A stretch of 64,000 nucleotides of DNA from Lumbricus rubellus (taxonomy: Eukaryota > Annelida > Clitellata > Crassiclitellata > Lumbricidae): the NCBI GenBank assembly GCA_945859605.1, contig OX243811.1, positions 58,184,766 to 58,248,765 on the forward strand, read 5' to 3'. Under the pieces are notes generated by a model. That model was given only the letters and a program-made list of their open reading frames with translations, was not told the origin of the DNA and did not search any database. Of this stretch, positions 17,952 to 31,700 are shown piece by piece (within the stretch, counting starts at the first letter, position 1; each line of letters starts with the position of its first letter). The translations under genes were made by a program, and so were the position numbers.

Positions 17952-18601
17952 ATGTCAGAAAGTGGATTGTCAGAGACAGAGGAGGTTGAAGAGAAGGAAA
18001 CAGGAGAAGGGGAACAAGAGGACTCCCACTCAACTCGGTCCATGGAAATAAATGGGGACCTTTCGGATAGAATTAAGGAGCAAGAGGAGAAGATAGAGAA
18101 ATGGTCTAGCTGCCTAACAGAAATTATGGAGCGCCAGAAACACTTCGAGGGTTTGGTCTCTACCTTAGTGAACAATTAGGAGGGAATAGGAGAATTGAAG
18201 AATGAGTTAAGTAGCCTAACTGAATTCCTTTCGAGGGGAGTTGGGTCCCAAAAACCTGTTGGGTGGGAACTGAACCCAGATGAGCCATTTCGAGGGGCTG
18301 TCGTCGTCGACCAAACGACCGTGGGACTATGTCCAGCCGCCACTCCTGCCGATCCTGGTACCGTATTTGGTCTAAGGGCCCAATTCTCCCCGGAAGAGGG
18401 AACCAAGGCGATGGGCCGGGCCCCTGAGGATCCATATCCATCTCGGGAACCTGAGGCAAGGTTTGCCCCGTCCGACCACTGGAAGAAGTATACTCCCGCC
18501 CAACAGTTAGCGCCCTCGCAGGTGGCCTTGTTCGAAATCCCTGAAAAGCAAGAACTAGGATCAAGAATAGGTGGCCACCTGGCGAGTAGACCAGTCGCTA
18601 C

Positions 18602-18689
<88 letters not shown>

Positions 18690-18755
18690 TTGGTGTTGGT
18701 GATAGTGGTGGTGGTGGTGAAGACGAGGCCTGACAATTCCGGACTGGTTTTATAA
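17952..18755 (+). pseudogene. Gag-like or ORF1-like reading frame with in-frame stop
   Basis: A single frame runs from the ATG at 17952 to 18755, interrupted by one TAG at 18177-18179. The first part is acidic and then coiled-coil-like (DRIKEQEEKIEKWSSCLTEI). After the stop it continues with ELKNELSSLTEFLSRGVG and a Pro/Gly-rich stretch ending HWKKYTPAQQLAPSQVALFE. It then runs into a polyvaline tract made by a (GTA)n microsatellite. A charged coiled coil followed by a proline-rich region suggests a retroelement gag, but no protease, reverse transcriptase or LTR was found. A decayed host gene is the alternative. Confidence 0.3.
18600..18684 (+). repeat. (GTA)n microsatellite
   Basis: About 28 uninterrupted trinucleotide units followed by degenerate GTG/GTT units. 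It gives poly-Val on one strand and poly-Thr on the other. Confidence 0.95.
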
Positions 18756-19164
18756 CAGCAGTTAAGAGATAAGTCCCTGAAAGATCCTAAATACCTCGGG
18801 GCAAAAAATAAATAATAGTAATAATAATAATATTTTCTTTATTGAACAATCCGGTTGACAGACCGCAACCGGTTACAGTGTAGAGTTATGGCAAATGAAC
18901 CAATTCACAAGAACGCGAATGACAGAAGACATAAATCTCAACTACTGTCAGAACAGACAGCCTGCAAACACAAAGCACGTGCGTCCGCCCTACGGGGCAC
19001 GATCTCGGTACCTCTCGCTCTCCATGCCAATATTATGTTAACGCTTAACGCGCTACCGGCCTCCCCCAGGTTGCCTCTCACTCGCCACTGTCTAATCATG
19101 ATCATCTAATGCACAATCCATCAACAATTGCGTACCAAAACTAAGATGCAATGAAGTCAATAAA
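18756..19164. other. Intergenic region with a probable retroelement tail
   Basis: No gene supported. An (AATAAT)n tract at 18.81-18.83 kb is followed by TTTATTGAACAATCCGGTTG. That order is expected for the inverted 3' end of a LINE or SINE (tail first). Confidence 0.35.
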
Positions 19165-19272
19165 TCGTCGTTCTGTAACTCAGAAGTTCTCCATTAACGA
19201 AGACGTCACTTATCCGTCTTTGATAATTTTTTGTGTCGATTCACGTTCAGTTATCATATCAAGACGTCTCTA

Positions 19273-20526
19273 TACCGGGTGGCGCATAAAAAACGTCCCC
19301 AAACTTTGTTAATCTGGCAAAGATCTAATTTCAAAGATATGAAATATTAATTTACACCAAAATGTTAAGCAATCATTTCTGTGCACACATGTCAAATTTC
19401 AAGAGCGTACGTTTATTATATCACACTCTGCGGCAAGGTTATAACGTCGTACCTGTTAAAATATTTTGCACAAACCTACGTCATTAAAATCGTTCTCAAA
19501 CGTTGTTAACCTGGCAGGCTGTCAATTAAACAATTTTAAAAGATAAACTAAATCATAGTACATCAAACTAATCATAATTCATATTTGTACAACACAGCCA
19601 AATTTTAGCTGAAAATACTCAACCGTTTGAGAGAAATTGTTAGAACTGTATGACCCATGGCCAAAATTTTGCACAGTTGTTTAATGATGATGTTTTACAC
19701 GAGAAAATGTTTGATTGATCCTCCGCTTTCTCTTGTAACGACCCTTAAACGCTATTTACACTGTCCTGTTGACTTCTGTAGGCCTATTTGTGTGTCGTCT
19801 AATAGAGACCATTAATTTTTTTACTTCAATGACCTGCTTAAGTTCGTCAGCATTAATTTTAGAAACAATTTTCTGCGACCAGCATACACATTACACAAGC
19901 TCCTTTGGGGCGCTCCGTGCGTAAGTAGACCATAGGATTTAGATCGGGAGAGTTTGGAGGCCAGGCATCACTGTGGATAAAATCAGGGATGTTTGCTTGA
20001 AGAAATTGCTGATCCAATCTGCAACGATGTGAAGGAGCACTGTCTTGTTGAAAGATGTAGGCCTAATTGTCATCAGGATTGAGTCTACGTACTAGGCCTA
20101 TACGACGTTCGGGAATGAGCTTATCGCGTAACAAGCCAATGTAATAGGCCTACTCTCCATTGACTTTGGTTTTCCGAGGATCAATGAAGATGATGACGTG
20201 TTTTACCGTGCATCGAAACTCCAGCAGATGCCATGAAATTTGTTTAGAGAAACGACTAGTCTCATGATAAAGTCTTACTGGCGCAATTGAAGACTTTCGT
20301 TCGCGGCAAAATAAATGACGTAGTTTTGTGCAAAATATTTTAACAGGTACGACGTTATAACCTTGCCGCAGAGTGTGATATAATAAACATACTCTCTTGA
20401 AATTTGACATGTGTGCACAGAAATGATTGCTTAACATTTTGGTGTAAATTAATATTTGATATCTCTGAAATTAGATCTTTGCCAGATTAACAAAGTTTGG
20501 GGACGTTTTTTATGCGCCACCCGGTA
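19273..20526 (-). mobile_element. Decayed Tc1/mariner element with about 230-bp inverted termini
   Basis: The ends TACCGGGTGGCGCAT and ATGCGCCACCCGGTA are flanked by TA target duplications. The termini are inverted copies for about 230 bp (both include AAGATCTAA..., CACACATGTCAAATTTCAAG and the ...CGTACCTGTTAAAATATT block). The interior read on the minus strand still shows the transposase DDE signature (QQDSAPSH about 20045, and SDAWPPNSPDLNPM about 19960). The frame is broken elsewhere. The corresponding place in the duplicate (about 47,213) lacks the element. Confidence 0.85.
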
Positions 20527-21869
20527 TAGTTACGGAAGATGCTGCAGTTTACAAGAGACAAAAGACTGGGCCTATAGTATCTGCCACTATCTGCATGAAG
20601 TCTGAAGAGATCCTGGACTCCTCTGTGTGAGATTTGAGTCTGACAATAATATTATATTCAATCTTTTTACATCTTGATCCTTTTAGGCCTACATAGGCTA
20701 CATAATTATTACGTTGACTGTGTGGAATTAGAATCGTAAATTATAATTATGAAACAAAGAACAGATGAATAATTAATGGATTTGTTAGAAGAGCCTTCAG
20801 AAGTGACCCAGAAACAAAACGGTGTCATAGTTCTAAAAACAGTCTCACCTATTATGCTCTGCAATTATTCTGAACAGACTAGAACGTAGCTATACTTTCA
20901 CCAGAAAATTCTATCTGCTGCTCTCCCACAGGCAAATCTTGGATGCCTCACCATTTCAATATTTCTGTTACACTTTTTCGTGTAGCTTTATACTGGAACA
21001 GCATGGGAGCAATAAGGCGAATGCAATGCACTTGTTCCGGGTGGTTCCCGCAAGATTGACATGCTTTAATTAACTACAGCATAGGCATATACCTAGTTCA
21101 TGCGACAGTCAGCCGAAGCGTGAGACTGTCAACTCTTAAATAAATATGAGCTTGATGCCTTAGTCACCAGCAACTATTTTTGCATTGGTCTTGATATGTG
21201 CTTTCTGGAGACAAGGAAGTAAACCGATTCATTTCTTGAATAGGACAATGTTGATCTGTGTAGACCTACAGATTTCACACGTTGTCCCTACTACTGCTTT
21301 GCATAGAGTCATATTACAGTTTGAAGTCAGAAGCTATATGCAGACACAACCATTAGCATTGGACTATAGGCAATAGCTGTGCAATGTGCATACTAATTTA
21401 ATTAGATGACTGGCTATCAAAATCAATGAAATGCGTTCGAGTTCTTATTTGCGTCATTTCCTAATCAGCTTTTTTTCACTTAACCTGCTTGCAAATACTT
21501 TGTTCATTGAAGGTAGGTGTCATGACTGAATATGAAATAATGATGATTTCCTAATAGCATTTTACACACACCTTTCAACTGTTACAGTAATCCAATGTTG
21601 TGCTTAATTACTGCAAACTCTAAATAATTAGTTAAGGTGTGATTGAATGGCAGAGGTAGAAAATTAAAAGTGCTGAGTGAAGGATAAGGAGATGCAGCAG
21701 TGACCCATTCTATGGCGCATTAATAATGCATAAAACATCAATTGGTGATCGTATAAAGCTAGGAAGAAGAAGACGAAGAAAAACCTGAGGCAGCTCTGGG
21801 TAAGAAGTGTTAGCGACTTCATGATATTCTTAACCCCCGCGCATACGAGGACAGGTTTTCACTCATCTC

Positions 21870-22045
21870 AATTGTCATCTCATCTTCCCACCGATAGTGT
21901 GCGGTCGGTGTGCTCATCGTTGTTGGGATGGCTATATGCAGGTGGGGCAGAAATCTCGACACAAATTTCTGCTCTGGCCGGGATAGGAATCCCCCCGACC
22001 CCTCGTGTGATAGTGAAGCACGCTAAGCTGTCGCCTAGTCAAAAG
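21870..22045 (-). mobile_element. SINE, same family as 11883-12073
   Basis: The minus strand contains the shared body (GCAGAAATTTGTGTCGAGAT) after a decayed tRNA-like head (GGGGTCGGGGGGATTCC). The copy in the duplication lies at about 48,560-48,735, so the insertion is older than the duplication. Confidence 0.65.
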
Positions 22046-22596
22046 CCTCAAAACTCCACCCCATTGGAGGAAGCAAGGTCGAAATTCAATTATAATTAAG
22101 CTTAATATTAATAGAGAAGCAGGAAGTCAAGCAACGGAGAGTTATCAAGTTGAAACAGGCATCATCTGTCCTATCACTCATTTATTCTTAGTTTTATCAG
22201 ACTCGCTGAAAGTTTGAAACTATGTAAGTATAGGCCTATACGGAACCTTGCTATTAATTCTATGCAAGCGCTTAAGTTGGTTCACGCGACTCCATCTTGC
22301 ATGTCAGCTCGTGATTTACGCTAGTGTGTAGGCTTTTTTACAGCTGCACAACTGCACAAGCAGCACAATAGGTCTATAGGTAGGCCTATACGCATGTTAT
22401 GGCGCAGTGTAGAGTGAAACGCGTTGAACTGATTTGAAATTGTTTGAGCACTTGCTCATTATTCGTTATGCGCTTGAGGACTGGGAGCAAGCCGTGGTTA
22501 CGCTCTGTGATAATATTAGGATCTATGCCCCCCCCCCGAAGATCAACTATAGGCTACCTATAGTGGCAACATTCTTGCTGTTATCTCCAATATAAT

Positions 22597-22788
22597 ATGA
22601 AAATAATGGTCACTTTAATGTCACTATTTTGTTTAGGTTTTACAAAGGACCAGTACGTGGGGTGCTTTTATGAAAACAGTAGTCAGTTGCTTCAATGGGA
22701 AGATACTTTCAATATGAGTCCAATGACCATTGAACTTTGCATCGAACGCTGTCGAACCGGTGGAGGAAAAACTTACGCTAAACTTCAG
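22597..22788 (+). CDS. Exon A1: signal peptide and first half of WSC 1
   Basis: Encodes MKIMVTLMSLFCLGF, then TKDQYVGCFYENSS and MTIELCIERC. Donor CAG|GTAGCC, phase 0. Bases 22635-22636 are an AG at the exact point where the matching exon of module B has its acceptor, leaving a 152-bp core in both. The exon may therefore also be spliced in from an upstream leader. Confidence 0.7.
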
Positions 22789-25700
22789 GTAGCCTGTGCT
22801 GTACAATGTAGGCCTACATCTGTTTTTGCTGTCACAATTGGCTGCTGCAAATAGGCCTACACACGACCACTGTGAGTTTTTGCATTACGAGAATGTCAAG
22901 CTGCTTTTTGCACTAGATGGAATTAATTATTACCGGTATTCCCAAATAGATTTGTCGACTGCAGCTCATCACCGGCCTACGTTACAACACTGACATGTTT
23001 CTTTAAACAAACGGGCCTACTATTAGGATGAAAGAGCAGAAGTCACGCAACTGAAGTCTATGAGATGAGTGTTAATAATAATGCCAAATTGCCAATGGAA
23101 ACATTGGAAAGCAAGCAGAGCGAATAATTCTTTGAATTAACAGGAAACAAAGCGAATCGATTGATAATTATAGGCATGAATTGCTTAAGGAACCAAAATA
23201 AACGTATACGCGGATAGACATTTATTCAATTCGAGGGTTGTAAACTTGTGAAATGTTTGAATGATTAATTGCTGTCTCGTGGATGCTATCGCAGCTCATA
23301 ACAGAAACTTGCTATGAAGCATACCAGGTTGAAGTTGACCAGGGCCTATATAGCCTATCTAACACAGATTGCACGGTTCTGAACTACTTGAAACACTAAG
23401 TCTTGTTATGTATGATCTAAATTGTTAATTAAATGTTATTTATCTGTTAAGTAAGGATGAAAGATGTCAGTTCACTATTAATCCTTGCATTCTCGGTCTC
23501 TCCGTTTTATTATGCCTTGTCACTTGTGTAACAGAGGAAGAATAATTTTATTGTGCTGAATCTGTTAACGCCTAGAACCAGAAAATGTGCTTAGGTGGCC
23601 CTAACCAGCGGGACTCTGCAGTCCCTTCTGGGTTTCCTTTTGTTCCCAATAGCGTTCATGTTTTATTTTGATGTGATGTGTGCTTTTTTGGCTCAATAAA
23701 AAAGTTGATTGATTGATCTGTGTTCCGAAATTGCAGGATGAGACCACTAAAGGGATGAAACAGGCCACATAAATCCTATCGTGCACTGACATTTTCTTTC
23801 ATCTTTTCAAATATTTAATTATAAACTTATGTTGAATATGTCATATTTAGAATGGATCCGTTTGTCAATGTGGAGACGACTACGGGACACAGGCGATAGA
23901 CAGCGCATGCAATTTAATATGCGCTGGAAATCAGTCGGAGTACTGTGGAGGCGCTACCAATGAATTACTGACGACATACGTTCTTTACACGGGTTAAGTA
24001 AAAATGTATTTTACTTGAGTTAGCTGACTGTGTCGTTATCAGAAAATGCAGGTTTTAATAAGTTATTCGCATCAAGCTTCAAATGCCCAACGAACCATTA
24101 AATGTTCTATTGACTTCTGCAATTTAAACTGCCTGAAAGTAATTGAGTATGGCACATTTATATAGCTGCTCATTCACTTTTCTTCAATGAACTATTTTGG
24201 CATTTGCTATTCAACGGTAAGCACACCGGTGCATGATTATTGATTCTTATAACTAGGTGTGAGTCTATTTTCCAACTCACACAAATGCAATTCCTATCTC
24301 TTCGGGGTTTCTTCAGCCTATCGGCTTATCCTCCTTACTACGATTCACTGTGACAGCTAGGCCTAATTGCTATTTATAAATGCCCACTACAGTCCTATGA
24401 CTTGACGTCTTGTGCTTACTACACAGACAATGCCACAGTGTATATTAATTTATTTTTTCATTATAATTCGAGGTTAAACGTTCCGTACAAAATCGTACAA
24501 AATACACTTAAAACATTAAAACATTAATTTTACACGGTCAAAACTCCAACGCTGAAATTCCTATCTCCTTACAGACATTTTAGCTCCAACTATTCACTAG
24601 CACTCCCTCCCTCTCTCTCACTCAGTATCTCTTTAAATTCTGCCTTTGTCTGTCTGTCTTTCTGTCTTTCTCCCTCTCTCTCTCTCAGGTTTGCAAGGCG
24701 CCAAATATACATTTGAAGCGCCAAATCTGCATGCACCTGTGCCAAGTGAGCACTCGCTCTTTCATATGCCTGACAATTCGCTGAGCATTAAACGCAATAT
24801 GAATTAGCTCACACTACGTTTAGTGTGTGCAAGGCCTGAGATTTACAATAGTAGCAAGCAAGACCTATTCGTTTTTATTGTTATTAATTTATACTTTACA
24901 ATAATTGACTAAGTGAAGCAACTCGGCTTCGCAAATTAAGTTTCTTCTAATGTAACATTTGGTCATAAAAATTATGTGAATATTTAGTTGTTGTAAATGT
25001 TCAGTGTTGTACAGTACCGAAGTAAAAGTAACGCGTTACTGTACTTAAGTAAAAGTTTGGATACTTTCACATGTAACGAAGTATCAGAAAAATTAAATAC
25101 TTTTCCTTTCAACGAAGTAAAATTTTACCCATGTTTCAGTAGCCTACTTTTACTTCGTTACAATTTATGTGACACTCGTTACAATGTTCGTTACTTCAAA
25201 GCGCTAATTAACATTTCGTTACGCTAAGCTAAAACAGCTGATTTAAATTTGCATGCCGAAAATAGATTTTCGATGGGTGGAGCACGCTGGATGCACTGCC
25301 ATTTCTGAAGCAGAACTAGTCTTCAGCTGTGCATTGCGCTAAAATGAATAAGAAGCGTGCGTAGTAGACTCAACGATAACCATTTCGAGAATTTAGTATA
25401 ATATTATTTGAAGGTTAATATATGCTATATAATCGATTGAGTTATAGAAAGATTCGGTACGTTTACTTTTAATTAAAAAGTAATATTAGAATGAGATACT
25501 TTTTACTTTTACTCAAGACTCAAGTATTATTTGTGATGAGTAGCCTACTTTTACTTTTACTTAAGTAATGAAAATCCATTTTACTTTTACTTTTACTCAA
25601 GTTTATTTGTCCGGTACTTTCAACAACACTGTAAATGTTCATAGTTTGTCCGATTGGCAACTACTCCACACTGTGTGATCGTGTGTGTCACTGCAAACGA

Positions 25701-28700
25701 CAAATTCCATGTAATCGAATGACAGGAAATTGTCCAAATGGATGTGACGGAAATTACACTGGATCAACTTGCAGTACAAGTAGGCTAGACACCTGTTTTA
25801 ACCTTACCACGGGATGCTAGAGATTATTAACAAGGCTTCAGAAATCTTTTGACCATTTCGCTCTTGAACACCATTCTATAAATTGCACTTCACGAAAATT
25901 TGCATTTTAAATGAACATCTAAACATAAGAAAATGTTTTTTGTCAAAGATAGGTTTTCGATTAAAACCAGTATTTGGTGGGTAGATCTTATAGGCCTATT
26001 ATTTATCTCTCGAATTATCCCTTCCATCCTTCCGTTTATTCCGATTAAATTCTTTTGCATTTGTTTTAAGAAAGGAATAAATGAGTGTTTGTTCTCGTTC
26101 TTGCTTATTTTATTCTTTTGCGTTCGTTACCTTTATTTTCGTAATTAAGGCAAACTTAAGAACAACGATGCCTTGTTCGCTACCTTTTGCCTATTGATTT
26201 TGCCATAATTATGCTTCAGCTTGTTATCGAGTTACAAAGGAATCGGTTTTTAATCAGAACTGTGGTTCATACTGTAAGAGATTACATGTAGGCTAGGCCT
26301 ATGCAAATGATCATTATAGGCTACCTCCAACGTTCTTGTCCTGTCATATATTCAATGTAGCTTTTTATATTTGGCTATTGTTATTCGAGTAATGACTTTT
26401 GCCAAGCTATTTATAAAATAATATGATTGTTATTATATGCTTGCTATTGCAGTCTGATCATAATCAGCAGTGCCAAGTAGGCCTATTGGTTCTTGGTATA
26501 TTTCTTAATAGGATCATTCACGAATTGTTACTAAACTTAAGCTACATTATAAATAAATTTCTTTGTTTGAAGCAACAGCATCTACAAAGTACATCGGGTG
26601 TTTTAGCGACACACAGTCAGACCGCGCATTGCCAAATAAAGTGCATTTTGCCGACTTCGAGAAGATGACAATCGATGTGTGCATTGGCTGGTGCAGCGAG
26701 AACTTTTCTACGTTCGCAGGAGCTCAGGTAATTGCAAATTATTTACGACTTTACCTTAACCTGCTGCTGAACCGAGTAGTTCAATTACAAGGGAAATATA
26801 ATAGACTCTAAGTCTAAATATTGTAATAGGGGAGAGTGCTACAAGACGCCCAGGGCGAGTAAGATGCCCACCCCCTTTAAAACGGATGAAAAGATACATA
26901 TTCGTATTTTAGTTGTCTCATTGCATGCAGCGACATCTTATGAACCTTCCATAACAGTAATGTTTCAGTATTTGAGATATTGACGCGATAAATAAATTTT
27001 CTAAATTTTCACCACTTTTTTGTAAGTACACATTTGCGAATCTGCCTAGTTTTCTCTTTAGCCTTATGCAGTACTAATTCGCGAATTTCAACGCTTATTT
27101 TGGGTTCATTTATGGTTGTCTTAATGGTTTTACCTAACTTGTAAACATTGACATCGTTAAATAAAATGGCGTCAGTATAGAGGGACTACAAAATTACAAG
27201 AAGCCCATGGGCGTCTTGAATACATCGGTAGCATAGAGATTACAAGACACCCATGAGCGTCATTGATACTATGAGTAAATGGCCAAGAATTGGTGCCTAC
27301 CATGACACTACCTTCTACTCATAAAAATATGGGCCCAAATAAAAATTTATCAATGTTTATTGAATCTATTTCACCCTTGCCCAAAACTTCAGTGAAAATG
27401 GAAATAATGCATTTTTCTTTAGCGTGGGCGTCTTGGATCACTCTTCCCTACGCTTAGGCTATATCTATAATTAGAAATAAGGGAACCAATTAGCAGCACA
27501 GTTCACATTGGGGTATTCTTAATTTATTCAAATTAGTCTGCTTTTGAAATTTAAAACACAGCATCAGCCCAACATATTCTTCATTAGTGGAAAATAAACT
27601 GTGTCAAAATCACTAAGTTTTTGTCGGCAGCATTTTGGACAGGCCTATGTTAATCATGGTGTTGTTTTCGCGTAAGGTGTTTGGTTCCAAAAAATAATAC
27701 TAGCATGTTAACCGAAGACCTGTACAATAATTGGGCAAGAAAATAATAATTGAGTATATTTCAATGACCAACTGCAAATCGCATTTGCCATACAAAAATG
27801 CGATGTTTTAGCTGATCTATCTAGCATCGAGCTCCCTTATATACCCGATTGGACCCCGGGGCACGTGGCACACGTGGCTGCCCAGCTGCTCGAGCAGCTG
27901 CTCTCGTGCCTAACCAAAGAGGCAGGCCAGCTGCAAAAAGAGGATTTTGCGCCAAACCAAAGAGGCAAAGAAAATCTCATGATTGTGAAACTGCCATGGT
28001 CCCCAAAATAGAACCAATAGCTTTTCAGTAGCTTCTCAATCAACACACACAAACAAACACACACACACACACACACACACAGAGAGAAATTATGTATGTG
28101 TGCACACACGCCAATCGTCGCTCCTGCATTATTGAACTTGCATCAAAACTAATATTTGGATTTAAACTTTAATGCCTTACTAAAGCCCGCGCTTGAAAAC
28201 ATTTGAATGTTTTTTTAGTTTGGTTCGGAATGCCACTGTGGTGAGAGTTACGATAAATTTGGTCAACTGAATGAAGGCGCGTGTAGCAGTAGTTGCATAG
28301 CGAATAAAGCAGAGAAATGTGGAGCTGCAAATGCCAATAGCGTTTATTCTGGTCAGTCCATTTGTTTATTTTTTATTTGACATTATTTTTGTCCACTGCC
28401 TTCAATAGCAATGTAGGCTATTGTCGGCAGCTCTTGCCAAAATTGCTAACCATGACTTTGATCAACAAAATTAGCCTATATTCTTCTTTTCTTCTGAAGT
28501 TTCTAGTTATGTGTAGCCTACCTACCAGAGACCAGTCACCCATTTTCTACTGAACTCTTTCTGATGCATCTCTAACAGCCAGAAGATTTAAGATAGCATG
28601 TGAAAAATCGGTGATACATGCAATGAACGTATTGGCGACTTTGGGCCTACTTTGATGTCGACTTTGCATAGGGCCATATCGTTTGTCACATCGTTTTTAG

Positions 28701-31700
28701 ATTCAATATAAATCAACAAAAATTAATCCGTGTCTGGCCCTAATTCTTGATTTATGTTGCTGTAGGTCTACTTCAGTATCTTCACATGAAAGCTTTCTGG
28801 TTTATGGCAGTTAGCAGTCTAGCACGTTTCATTCGCAGGAATAAGATTACTAATCCGGACAGATTGGCATAACAAAAATGATGATGCACAGACTCGCAGT
28901 GCTTTCAAAGCCGTTAAGTTAAGCAGTTCATCTGCAGCAGCAGAACACTGGGATCCATCACGATCAATAATTTATTATTTGGACATGCAATATTCAATTA
29001 ATCTACAGCTACTGTTACATTTGATTTAAGAATACATTACTAAACAATACAAGTGCATTTTGATATTGCTCTTCTTACGAAGTTTTGGAGTGCACGCACG
29101 CCTCGGTGTTGCAGATGCACTAATGTTACAATATAAGACTTTTTCACAGTTTCGCCTGCAGGAGAGAATCTAACCCGTGCGAGATCGAACACAGATTGTC
29201 TTGAGTTAAGAAAGCCTATGCATAAAACTCTAGCCTACTGTTCTACTTGAGTTAGGAAAGGTTTAGAACTAATCAGGTTAGCACAGACGGTAGCACCTCG
29301 ATATCCTAATCTACGAGAGAGTCCGCAATCTGTTTCTCTATTCAAGCAAAACGGATATTAAAATGGTGGCAACCTGTTGACATCTGCCCTGTAATATTTG
29401 TAGAGTGGGCTACTGAGTGCTGCACTTTTCCATCCAAACACAGCTCTGCACTTCGAAGCTGTGCAAGCAAAATCTTTCACGAGTTATTTGAAAAACGGCT
29501 GTATAACTTCTATTTAATGAGGGGCCAATGTGCAAAATATTCAAATAATATTGAATCACCTTCTTCTTTAGAATATTGATTGAGCCATGTTCAAATGTCC
29601 ATCTAAGTTTATAACTTTACAGTATTCGAAATAAGAAGCTCAGTGCTATTATAATCTGCTTTTCAGTATCCCTATGAGACGACTTTTCCATTAATGGTTT
29701 GGATAGATGATTCCGCGTTAGACTGAGATTCAGTATGTTCTGCATGCTTTCTGTTTAGTCTGCCCAACGGGAAATTATGGAAATGGCTGCTCAAGAAGAT
29801 GCAATTGCGTGAACGATGGTAGTTGCTTCTATCTAAATGGCTCATGCATCTCTTCTTCATGTAAACCTGGGTGGACAGGTACCAGTTGCAATTTCAGAGG
29901 TGAAGTCGATCAAATGTTTATTTACTCAAAAACTATAAAATATTTCTCACGTTGTAATAATGTTATGCATTATTTCAGTTAGGCTTTCTACAAAATTAAT
30001 AGTTTCCATTGTTATAAATGCAATTGTGGTAATAAATTACAGTATAAATTACGTGGGCTAACTGATTTTTTAAACTTAGCAAAATTTTTACTTTTGGATT
30101 TCGTGAAAGAGGGTAATAAATTGTCGATAATCTCATTATGGAACCTTGTATCAAAATGTTCGCCAACATTTATATAATTGTCTAACAATATTTTCTGTAG
30201 ATTGTTCAACTCTAAATGGTGACTGTTTTGCAAGTGAGACTTGCTTGGTCGTTGACCTCAAGTTCACAAATATCAACGTTTGTCGATGCTCAGATGGATA
30301 TCAAAGAGATAAACTATGGCAAAACTGCACAGGTTAGTTAATTCGTCTATATTTTCAATTGTCATTTAAGTGCATGAACAATAGAATTAAATGCTTGTCG
30401 AAAACGGAACAATTTTTTCGAGAGATTGTTTGTTTTGAAAAGGAGAAGTTTGATCATAGTTTCCAGTGCTCCATACCCGGGCGATTGAAATAACAGTTTT
30501 GAAATGCAGAGGGTGCTGAGAGGTGCCCATCGGTTCCGATAATACTGGGTAGGCCCCTACTTTTTATGTGGTGTGGGGTGGCACTGTGGGTAAGTTCGTT
30601 TCCTTGCAGCCGGAGGGTTGTAGGTTCAAATCCACCTCAAGTCGCCTCGTATGGACCTTGGGCAAGTCTTTCTCTTGGAATTGCTCAGCGCCTCGGTGTG
30701 AAACTCCGATTCAGTGTCTGCGCTGTAGTCGGGAGCGCTTCTGAGTAGCAAATTTTGAAGGGGTGCTATAACAAGTGCACATACATACATACATACATAC
30801 ATACATGCATACATACATACATACATACATACATACATACATACATACATACATACATACATACATACATACATACATACATACATACATACATACATAC
30901 ATACATACATACATACATACATACATACATACATACATACATACATACATACATACATACATAAATACATACATACAGACATATTACATACATACATACA
31001 TACTTTCAATTTAGTTGCAATTGTGGAAGCTACTGCGATCTTTTCTTACCTTACTTCATGCAAGGCCGTATCCAGGGTTTTATTTCGGGGGTGTTTCCCG
31101 ACTTTTTCTTTTGGACGAAATTTCTGACAACCTTTTTAGTCATTTGACTAAATTTCCAGGAAAACCATTCCATTTTCCCTGTCAGAAAAAGTTGATGACC
31201 TTTTAAACCATTCGTCCAAATTTCCAGAAAACATCGTCGTCATCATTTGTGGGAAGATATTATTCTCTTCTTCTAACCTTTTTTGCTCGTAATACGTTCA
31301 TGGCGGTGCAAAAGAACACTATTTTCCGCGATTTCCGACTATTATTTTTTCCCCTCGAAGTTACATTACACACTGTAATTCTTACACCATGTGCATTCGA
31401 CGATATTCTCTCTCCTTGTCTCTATTGCGTGCGGCCGGTTTAGATTGTGACAGTTTTCTGACTGAACTGAACTGGATTTACAGGTAGTTTGTGGCAGTTA
31501 TTATAAGCATGCCTCACAAACTGAATATGGTAGAAGGTCCTTATTTGACACAGTTAAGGGTAACAATCTGATATGAGACCAACACATGTATGCATGCATG
31601 TATGTATGTAGGCCTATGTATGTGCACTTGTTATAGCACCCCTTCAAGATTTGCTACTCAGACGCGCGGTGGTCTAGTGGTGGCGTCGTTGCCTTGGAGC

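Larger units (their letters stand above)
19165..30340 (+). repeat. Segmental duplication, copy 1
   Basis: Matches about 47,095-59,830 in the same orientation. It starts at the CTGTAACTCAGAA stretch and runs through a shared SINE, the receptor's first exon and on to exon 7. Exons and most introns align by eye. Differences are mostly transposon insertions present in one copy only. Boundaries are approximate. Confidence 0.8.

Noticed and set aside
18176..18736. Minus-strand ORF with a polythreonine run
   Set aside because: Shadow of the gag-like frame plus the (GTA)n microsatellite.
30626..31014. ORFs of repeated MYVC or THTYI residues
   Set aside because: Translation of the (ACAT)n tail of a SINE.
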